From positions 1 to 37,365 of the IMG/VR virus record IMGVR_UViG_3300044699_000123: a DNA stretch of 37,365 nt; one strand, 5' to 3'. Of this stretch, positions 31,101-37,365 are shown in pieces. Positions within the stretch are counted from its first letter, which is position 1. The number at the start of each line of letters is the position of its first letter. This stretch comes from a virus. The notes beneath the pieces were generated by a model. It ran no database searches. It was not told where the DNA came from and worked only from the letters and a program-made list of their open reading frames with translations. The translations under genes and the position numbers were made by a program.

Positions 31101-31136
31101 AGCCCACAAGCTAGCGCATGTTCATGCGCAAGTCAC
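31101..31136 (-). promoter_or_regulatory. Leaderless promoter of the cassette with a 16-bp palindromic operator
   Basis: Read leftward: GTGACT (31136-31131), a 17-base spacer, TAGCTT (31113-31108) and seven bases to ATG 31100. The geometry equals that of the rightward promoters. The spacer is filled by GCGCATG-AA-CATGCGC (31114-31129), an ideal repressor site. A wider inverted repeat (CCCAC...CTAGCGC with GCGCTAG...GTGGG) surrounds it. Confidence 0.7.
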
Positions 31137-31221
31137 GCGCTAGTCGTGGGCCAATGCGGTGCGCTACCCTGATCGACGAGCCAGCGGCGGGCTTCCAAAT
31201 GCGCCGTACCGGGACGCCGGG

Positions 31222-31248
31222 GCGGGACCGTCACAGCGACGGCCCCGC
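31222..31248 (-). terminator. Hairpin after the prohead protease gene
   Basis: GCGGGACCGTC and GACGGCCCCGC pair over 10 of 11 positions around the loop ACAGC. It lies about 100 bases after the protease stop, and would separate head genes from the cassette. A smaller hairpin, TACCCG/CGGGTA, lies at 31269-31287. The rest of 31137-31345 shows no gene. Confidence 0.6.
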
Positions 31249-31345
31249 TGTCCTACCGCTACCTGAGCTACCCGCGCCCGCCGGGTACGCCACCGCCCGA
31301 GGATGGTCCGGGAAGGGAAGCGCCCCGACCAGGCGCTGCGGGCAT

Positions 31346-31991
31346 CTACTCCGGCAGCGCCGGCAGCGCGCCCATCCCCGCCAGCAGCGCGTCGACCTGG
31401 TCGATCCGGCGCGGCTCCGGGCGCCAGGCGGTCTGTCCCTGCTGCTCGCCCGAACGCACCGCGAGGATCGTCGCCCCCTCGCCGTAGGCGCCCTCCAGCA
31501 CCACCGACACCTCGCGCAGGTCCGCGCGCACGCGCGTGATCGTCCCGTTGGCCTCGCGGAAATTCTCCCGCTCGCGGAAGCCCACCGACAGGTCGCTGAG
31601 CACCTCGTCGCCGACCAGCGCGAGCAGGTCGTCACCGGCCGAGGTCTTCGACACCCGGTAGGCGCCCCACAGGCCCAGCGCGTCCTCGCGGAACTCGATC
31701 GCCTTGCCGACCAAGGTGCCGCCCAGGGTCATGTGCTCCCAGGAGAACGGCACCCGTGCGCCGCGCGCAGCTGGTGGGAGAACGCGCCGGGGGCGAACTG
31801 CTCAACCAGGGTGTGGTCGATGCGCTGCTCGCGCAGGTAGGGCACGGCGATGCCTCGATCACCCGCCCGTCGCCGCCCTTGCCGACGGTGCGCACCTCCA
31901 GCAGCGGGCGGAACCTGCGGGTGAAGACCGACTCGCCGCCGTAGGGTCGGTTCGGGTCGGTCGCGTTGGTCCCGGGGATCCCAGCGGTCAT
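31346..31991 (-). CDS. HK97-family prohead protease, frames changed near 31856 and 31758
   Basis: ATG 31991 (MTAGIPGTNATDPNRPYGGE) overlaps the endolysin stop. After RVIE a lost base leads to AVPYLREQRIDHTLVEQFAP, and a second near 31758 leads to VPFSWEHMTLGGTLVGKAIE. The family landmarks are the catalytic His in SWEH, the Ser in LSDLSVGFRERE and the late strand ADLREVSVVLEGAYGEGAT. It cleaves scaffold domains of the capsid protein. The capsid gene normally follows at once; here the cassette intervenes. Confidence 0.8.
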
Positions 31992-32799
31992 CGGCCTTCC
32001 ATCCTCTCGATCCGCGCAGCCAGCTCGGCCAGGGCGCGGTTGGTCTGCTGCTGGGCCAGCAGCAACGAGCCCAGCACGGCCTCGGCGCGAAAGCCCATGC
32101 CGTCGGCGTTGGCCGCGTAGCCCGCGGGCGTGTCCTGGCCGCCGTTGACGATCGTGCGCCCGCTCGGGCCGCGCCGGTTGGCCAGCGGGGTGGTCAGCTC
32201 CCGGTGCATCCGGTCGAGCTTGGCCCGGTCGGCGTCGCTGAACATGTCGTCGTCCTCCCCTGCGGCCCACAACCGCGCAGCCTCGCGTTGATCTGCCGTA
32301 CGCGCGCGTACGCGCGGTCGCCAGGACAGCTGGTCGCCGCACCCGGCGCGTCCCGGTGTCCGCCGACCAGCTCGGGCAGGCACCACCAGCCCGCCTGCGC
32401 ACCGCGCGCCAGCAGCAGCGCCACGGCGGCCAGCTGCTGCTCGGTCGGCTCGCGGGTCATGTAGCTGCCCACCAGCACGATCGCGCGCGCCACCATGTTC
32501 TCGCCCTTGGTGTGCGCGCCGCGCCGGGTCGGCCCGGTGCCCTCGAAGATCCGCCCCGACTCGCACACCGCGAACGTGTAGCTGATCCCGCCGCCGAACC
32601 GCTCCTGGCCGGTCCGCTCCAGCGCCTGCACCGTGGCGATGTCCGCGTCCAGCGTCGCGTTCGGCCCCGCCGAGACGGTCTCGGAATGGTGCAGCCACAC
32701 CCGCGCGGCCGGCATCGGAGCCGGACCGAACCCGGCCGGGTAGACCGCGCCCCATCGGACGCGCTGCACCAGCTGGCCGGCCGGGATGATGACGTTCAT
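31988..32799 (-). CDS. Endolysin: PGRP/amidase_2-type N-acetylmuramoyl-L-alanine amidase, frame change near 32275
   Basis: ATG 32799 overlaps the portal stop (ATGA). The zinc ligands of the T7-lysozyme-type fold are visible: His37/38 (VWLHHSET), His148 (GGHRDA) and Cys158 (ATSCPGD), with Tyr74 in SYTF. Conserved parts are RIFEGTGPTRRGAHTKGEN and PTEQQLAAVALLLARG. After about 32275 the frame shifts to the usual actinophage lysin tail, FSDADRAKLDRMHRELT and YAANADGMGFRAEAVLGSLL. It cuts the amide between MurNAc and the peptide. Its place inside the head genes is unusual. Confidence 0.85.
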
Positions 32800-34430
32800 C
32801 CGTTCGGCAGCCTTCCGAACACGATGCGGTACCAGGCCGAGGTGGTCGCATCCAGCTTGCGCCCGGACAGGTACTTGGACAGGTGGCGGCGCAGCGTGCG
32901 CCACGGGGTCGGCGAGGTGCGCCACTTCGCCAGGCCCGGCCCGGTCGTCCAGTAAGCCTTGAGCCGGCCGCCGGACAGGTCAGCGGCACGCGCCTGGTCC
33001 GGGCCTGCCGGCGTGAAGTCGGCCTCGACGGCAACCGGCTCGTCGTCGTCGAGCGCATCGGCCTCGTCGAACCACACGATCACCGGGTCGACGGTCTCGT
33101 CCTGCTGCTCGCCCGGTCCGGACGGCGCCGTGCGCACGGCGAGTACCTCTAGCTCAGCCTGCACCCGGTTGGCCACCTCGCCAGGGGACTGCGGCATCAC
33201 CGGTGCCGAGGACTGCTGGCCGGCCGGGCCCGCGGGCGCCTTCGCGTTGGCCGCCTGGATCTGCTGCGCGCTGCTGCTCGGTGAGCGGGTCGCGGTCTTC
33301 CAGCTCGCGCGCCTCGTCCGGGGTGAGAAAGCCCCCGGCGATCCCGATCGCGTGCGTCTCGTAGCGGGTCTTCGTGCTCGGCCGCAGCGTGAAGTCCATG
33401 TTGGCCTTGACGTACTGGCCGCGCGGGAGCTGCATGGTCAAGGTCTGCTCGAATTCCACGACCATTTCACCAGGTCGTCCGTATCGCAGCAGATCCAGAC
33501 CCTTTTCCTCCAGATTTCGCGTAGGTCCCTTCGGAGAGTCACCACCGAGGAAACGACGAGTCGATACCGAAGATGTTGGCCCATTCGGTCAGGGTGTACT
33601 GCCGGGCTTCCAGCAGCTGCGCGTCGGTCGGCGACCAGCTGATCGGCTCGAACTCGGTAGAGGGGTTCAGCACGGCCACCGTGCGGGTCTGCTGGGCGGC
33701 GCGCCACGCATCCTTGAGCGCGGTCGCCTCGGCCTGCGTGATGTCCGGGTTTCAGCGACTTGAGCAGGCCGGTCGGTACCGCGTTCGCGTCCACGTCGGA
33801 CGCCTGGCGATCCAGCTTCCTGGATCGGTCCAGCGTGGCGAAGTGGTTCTCCAGCACCCCCATCCCGCGCAGGTCGCCGGGCTTGCAGGGGCCCTTAAAG
33901 TGGATCACTTCGTACTGGTGGTAGTACCGCCCGCCGATGTACCAGACGATCTCGCCCTCGGCGAACCCCGCCGGCATCCACCCCTGGCCGGCGCGCGCCA
34001 CCGAGACCATCTCGGCCGACACGGGGGTGTAGGCGCTCGGCCAGCCGTCCGGCGTGCGGGCGGCCACCAGGCCGATCCCGTTGCCGTGCGCCATCCGGTC
34101 CATCGCCCAGCCGTGCCAGGTCCGCAACGGGATCTCGAAGCTGCCAGCCGGGTAGTCCAGGATGGTCGGCTCCGGGTCGAGCTTCACCGGGCGCTTACCG
34201 GCCACCTTGCGGTAGCCGCACCAGGGCACCCGCCCGAGAAGACCGGCGATCAGCATCATGGCCTGGTCGGCGGCCGGGATCCCGAGTAGGCCGCGATACG
34301 CGCCCGCGCTCCAGTCCGGGTACATCCCCGGACCACCGTCGGTGACGATCGTGTAGGTGTCGGTCGCGCCGGACTGGGTATTGGTGACGTCATAGACCAG
34401 ATTGCGGGTCAGCAGCGCGCCCAGTCCCAC
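32796..34430 (-). CDS. Portal protein with long C-terminal extension, frames changed near 33275, 33555 and 33750
   Basis: GTG 34430 follows AGGGG. The portal core is clear: GGPGMYPDWSAGAYRGLLGI, WHGWAMDRMAHGNGIGL, EVIHFKGPCKPGDLRGMGVL, then (one base extra near 33750) DITQAEATALKDAWRAAQQT and QYTLTEWANIFGIDSSF. One more extra base near 33555 gives GPTRNLEEKGLDLLRYG. Past ELEDRDPLTEQQ another change leads to a 130-residue tail with RLKAYWTTGPGLAKWRTS and SAWYRIVFGRLPNG. Such a tail is often a separate minor-head or MuF-like part in actinophages. The dodecameric portal drives packaging. Confidence 0.85.
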
Positions 34431-34434
34431 CTGC

Positions 34435-34638
34435 TCACCCCTCGCTCTGTCGTCGTGCTGGTGCGGATGATCGCACGCCGACGCGCGGACCTGCCACGAT
34501 CTCGGCCAGCGTCGACACCGCCAGCAGTGCGGCACCGGCCGCGACCATCGCCCACGCCAGGCCGGCCAGCAGGTACAGCCCCGCCAGCAGCAGGCCGGCG
34601 CCGAGCACCTGGCCGGCGGTGGCCACCAGCGCGCGCAT
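34435..34638 (-). CDS. Small membrane protein between terminase and portal (67 aa)
   Basis: ATG 34638 overlaps the terminase stop (TGATG). Two hydrophobic helices (VATAGQVLGAGLLLAGLYLL and AMVAAGAALLAVSTLAEIVA) are followed by a basic tail. A membrane protein within the packaging genes is unusual. It might be a holin partner of the nearby endolysin. Confidence 0.6.
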   Translation of the reverse strand: MRALVATAGQVLGAGLLLAGLYLLAGLAWAMVAAGAALLAVSTLAEIVAGPRVGVRSSAPARRQSEG

Positions 34639-36294
34639 CAGAACACCGCCGAGCGCGGCACCGGCGGCGGTGGCGGCGCGAGCTGGCCAGGTACGCCGCG
34701 CCGGCCGCCGCGCGCACCGCGGTGACGTGCCCGCCGTCGGTGCGCCCGAAGGTCCACCCACCCGGACGCGGGATCTTCACCGCCGCCGCGCCGTGCGCGG
34801 TCATCAGCGGGTCCGGGCTGCGCAGGATCCGACCGGCGCGCACCTTCGCCGAGAACCCCATGGCAGCCTCGCGCTCCATGCCGGCCACCAGGCGGGTCAG
34901 CTCGTCCTCGTCGTACTCCTGCACGTGTCGCTCGCCCCGCTCACCGACCACCTTCGCCAGCGCGCGCCGGGTGCGCAGGCGCAGCGAGCGCAGCTCGGCG
35001 CCGTAGGCGGCCGCCCCGCCCGAGGGGTACCAGCCCATGTCGAGCGGGCGGATGCGCTCGATCAGCTCGGGCAGCTCGGTGCGCATCGTCTCGACGTCGT
35101 TCCACGCGGCCATCGTCTCGACCGGATCCGCCCGTCGCCCAACACGCCGCGCCGGCCAGCACCGCGTGTCCGCCGCCCTCGGCGACGTCGACCACCACGC
35201 AGACCTGCTCACGCACCGTGACCAGCGAGCCGGAGTGATCCACGCAGTTCGCCCAGGCCACCGGGTCCAGCGGCGGGTCCAGCGCGGACACCCGCTGGCA
35301 GAGCACCTCGGTCCGGTACACCCCCGGCGGCTCGACGGCGCGCATGCCGGCGGCCACCCGGGTGGTGAACCCGGAGCCGGGCAGGTTCAGCGTCGGGCAC
35401 GCGCAGGCCAACGCTTCCTCGTCGTCCAGGTCGCAGCCATCGGGCGCCGACCACTCCATGAGCGCGATCGAGTCGTCCGCGTCCGGGTCGTCCATCGCGG
35501 CCAGCGCGGACTCCCTGGTCGCGTTCAACACCACCGAGCGGTCCTCGCCCGCGTTGCTGATTAGCACGGTGAGCGCGTTGAGCTGGGCAATCGTGGTCTT
35601 GGTCAGGCTGGCCCAGGCCGCCCAATCCCGGTGCTCGCGCAGCTCGTCCAGGATCAGCAGGCCCACCGACAGCCCGCGCCCGGCCGACGGAGTGGCCGCT
35701 ACCGTGCGGTAGCGCGGGGCCCATCTCGTCGGGCACCACCTGGCCGGTCGTCCGTGACCGCTTGACCAGCGTCAGGCAGGTCTTGCCGTTGCCCCGGATG
35801 ATCGAGGCAACCTCCTCGGCGAGCGCGGGCGTGGACTGTGCCAACTCGACTGCGCCCTTCCAGGACTCGTCGGCGATGTCCAGGGACTGCGCGGCGCCCA
35901 GCACCAGCTGCACGTGCCCGAGGTACATCGCCCAGAGGCTGAGCACCTTGAGCAGCCAGGTCTTGCCCTGCTGGCGCGCAACCAGGGTCAGGATCACGCG
36001 GAAGCGGAACGAGCTATCGGGCCGCAGCTCCAGGGCGTGGATCAGCCACCAGCGCTGCCAGGGCCACAGCCGCACGCGCAGCACGTCCGAGGCGAACCGG
36101 ATGGCCTGGAAGCCCAGCGAACTGTGCTCGGTCAGCGCGCAGCCGCACCCGCACGGACCCGGCTCGCCGACCACCAGCGGGTCCGCGTCCAGATCCGCGG
36201 GGTGGTCGAGCCCAGCACCGGGCCGGAGTCCGGCCGGCCAGGGGGGGCGCGAGCGGCCCTGCGGCCGGCGGGCGCGCTGATCGAGAGTGGTCAC
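34638..36294 (-). CDS. Terminase large subunit, frames changed near 34690, 35160 and 35720
   Basis: This is the packaging motor: ATPase and nuclease. Walker A-like VARQQGKTWLLKVL is at about residues 105-118, Walker B LLILDEL follows after a frame change near 35720, and then the coupling-type TKTTIAQLNALTVLISNAGE. The nuclease part begins VVVDVAEGGGHAVLAGA and, after a change near 35160, continues DPVETMAAWNDVETMRTELP and DMGWYPSGGAAAYG. With one lost base near 34690 the end is a Pro-rich PGQLAPPPPPVPRSAVF whose TGA overlaps the next ATG. An N-terminal Cys patch (PCGCGCALTEHSS) is typical of this family. Confidence 0.85.
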
Positions 36295-36347
36295 GTCAGC
36301 GCGTTGACCTGCGAAAACGGTTCCTCGTACGAGGAACCCCCGCTCAC
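36291..36347 (-). CDS. Very small ORF before terminase (18 aa), perhaps its N-terminus
   Basis: VSGGSSYEEPFSQVNALT overlaps both the upstream stop and the terminase start by GTGA. Coupling suggests translation. With one indel it would fuse to the terminase as an N-terminal extension. It contains the 20-bp palindrome described separately. Confidence 0.35.
   Translation of the reverse strand: MSGGSSYEEPFSQVNALT
36319..36338. promoter_or_regulatory. Perfect 20-bp palindrome before terminase
   Basis: GGTTCCTCGTACGAGGAACC is exactly self-complementary without a loop, so it is a dimer-type protein site rather than a terminator. It lies 25 bases upstream of the terminase GTG. It may be a late operator or part of a packaging recognition site. 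Confidence 0.6.
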
Positions 36348-36550
36348 GGCTGACCCCCGAAGCCGCCGGGCGCGGCGCGTCGGTGGATCCAGCCCTGCGA
36401 CCCGGTGATGCCGCCGGGCTTCCACAGACCGAATATGTCGGATCGTGATCGTGGGAGTACGCAGGCCAGGCCCGGCCCGATCACCGCGTTCCAGGGGCGG
36501 CGTGGAGGACGCCGAGGGTATCGCGCCGTGCGTGCACGCGGCGGTGCCAC
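36344..36550 (-). CDS. Possible small gene upstream of terminase
   Basis: The frame ends SDIFGLWKPGGITGSQGWIH and GGFGGQP, with a stop that overlaps the next GTG, which favours coding at the 3' end. The upstream half (to 36550) looks non-coding and no good start or ribosome site is seen. A small terminase subunit would be expected here, but I cannot recognise one. Confidence 0.25.
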   Translation of the reverse strand: MAPPRARTARYPRRPPRRPWNAVIGPGLACVLPRSRSDIFGLWKPGGITGSQGWIHRRAAPGGFGGQP

Positions 36551-37365
36551 ATAGGTACGTCTATCCTCGGAGCACGGGGACAGGATCGCTGTGAGCGCCG
36601 CGTATACAGGTCTGGGTACTGCGGATCAGCAGGTATCAGCAGCTGTAGTATGACTAACGTATCGCGTTCGGGCGCAGGCCGTCGGGAGTGCAGTGCCCGG
36701 GGCGAGGTACAGGAGCGCTCTGGCGTGAGCTCACTAGGGCATGAACAGGCATGTCTTGTCTCTGACATAGGGCAGGTCGAGTCTTTGCTCGTCGGCTATG
36801 GTCGGGGGGATCTAGGGAGCGCGGTCACTCTCTATTGTGGACACACACAACATCACGCTGGCAGGTGGAACATGGTGCGTTCGCCTGAGTGAAGGGAGTG
36901 AGACGATGGGCAGCGCTTCTCGGAGGGAGCGCGAGTGAGGCAGCGCGAGTGTCAGGGTGAGGGGCTGGGGGTGGTGGTAGGGGAGTGGGGGTTTCACGTG
37001 CGAGGGATGCTATTAGGGAAGAACGCTCGAGAGTCTCCAGGTAGGAAGTGGACTCGCGGATCGGGTCTGCTCAGGGGTAGGCGGGGCGGGTGGATCTGGG
37101 GCGTGCACGAGCGTACGCAGGCGACCATGAGTCCGAGTGACTTGCGTGGTGAGGACTAGCTCTCGGCGATGGGGAGCACGAGGGGGGGTGCGTGCACGTG
37201 AGGCCGTGACAGCCGTTGGCGAGCGGGAGCTGTTGCGCTGGCCGGGGGTCGCGAGCTCACAGCCGTGGCGCGCTGCTGATGGCCGCCAGCGTGGTGGCAG
37301 CGGAGCAGGGTTGCTCACGCGCGCGTCGAAGCCGCTGGAGCCTGCGTACTGGAGGGAGAAGAGAA
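36551..37365. other. Right-end region without supported genes
   Basis: About 0.8 kb in which all frames are short and of non-phage composition. The plus strand becomes purine- and G-rich, with words such as GAGTG, GGGAG and GCGCGAGTG repeated. A tandem ATCAGCAG pair (36628 and 36638) and a G-quadruplex motif lie here. It could be a packaging end, error-rich sequence or foreign sequence; I see no promoter or gene I would defend. Confidence 0.5.
36961..36991 (+). other. G-quadruplex motif
   Basis: Four runs of four or five G (36961-36964, 36967-36971, 36980-36983, 36987-36991) with loops of 2, 8 and 3 bases meet the usual G4 definition. Function unknown. Confidence 0.5.

Noticed and set aside
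36628-36645. Iterons of a replication origin
   Set aside because: Only two ATCAGCAG copies exist and there is no AT-rich stretch or replication gene nearby.
36900-36960. Sequencing-adapter remnant
   Set aside because: The minus strand recalls part of a common adapter in translation, but the base match is too poor to claim.
1-37365. Temperate lifestyle genes (integrase, attP, CI-type repressor)
   Set aside because: No recombinase motif or attachment core was seen. The two small HTH proteins alone do not show lysogeny.

Overview
The window is most of a high-GC, siphovirus-type phage genome of an actinobacterial host. The evidence is the gene set (terminase, portal, HK97-type prohead protease and capsid, tail chaperone pair, a tape measure of about 1000 residues, tail-tip proteins, PGRP-type amidase), the GC-rich codon use, and Cys-rich mini-proteins packed with ATGA, TGATG and GTGA overlaps. 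No integrase or recognisable immunity module is seen. The exact host and phage cluster cannot be told from sequence alone.

Layout. Positions 1-13,800 are read rightward and hold early or accessory genes: a Cas4/RecB-like nuclease, a beta-class DNA methyltransferase with an inserted domain, a stand-alone LuxR-type HTH, a DEAH-type SF2 helicase, an HNH/endonuclease VII protein, a coiled-coil protein and many small zinc-ribbon or membrane proteins. A bidirectional-looking hairpin at 13,813-13,845 separates this arm from the leftward late arm. Read right to left, the late arm runs: terminase (36.3 kb), small membrane protein, portal, endolysin, prohead protease, an independent cassette (31.1-29.1 kb), major capsid, head-tail connector genes, tail proteins, chaperones, tape measure, tail tip with a GH16-like glycosidase domain, fibres, and membrane proteins likely used in lysis. 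The last 1 kb (36.35-37.37 kb) has no convincing gene and looks unlike the rest.

Regulation. Four rightward genes and one gene on the other strand start 6-7 bases after a -10 hexamer, with a -35 16-17 bases upstream, so their mRNAs should be leaderless. On the rightward arm each promoter hexamer is directly preceded by the palindrome ACCCCGGGGT, and the paired palindromes sit about 23 bp (two helical turns) apart. A fifth, degenerate copy lies before a small HTH gene. Other rightward genes instead carry a conserved leader, CCCTGGAGGACACC, often just after a perfect GC hairpin.

Most novel region. Between prohead protease and capsid lies what looks like a self-contained transcription unit: its own leaderless promoter with a 16-bp palindrome, a RAMP/Cas7-like protein, a winged-helix/coiled-coil protein, an 860-bp non-coding array of five regularly spaced tRNA T-arm-like repeats in degenerate NNGCC pentamers, and a strong hairpin terminator.

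Quality. Many genes at 1-13.8 kb and 30.5-36.3 kb are interrupted by single-base frame changes, mostly apparent base losses, while 14-29 kb is nearly clean. These look like sequencing errors, so I give merged gene spans and say where the frame changes.
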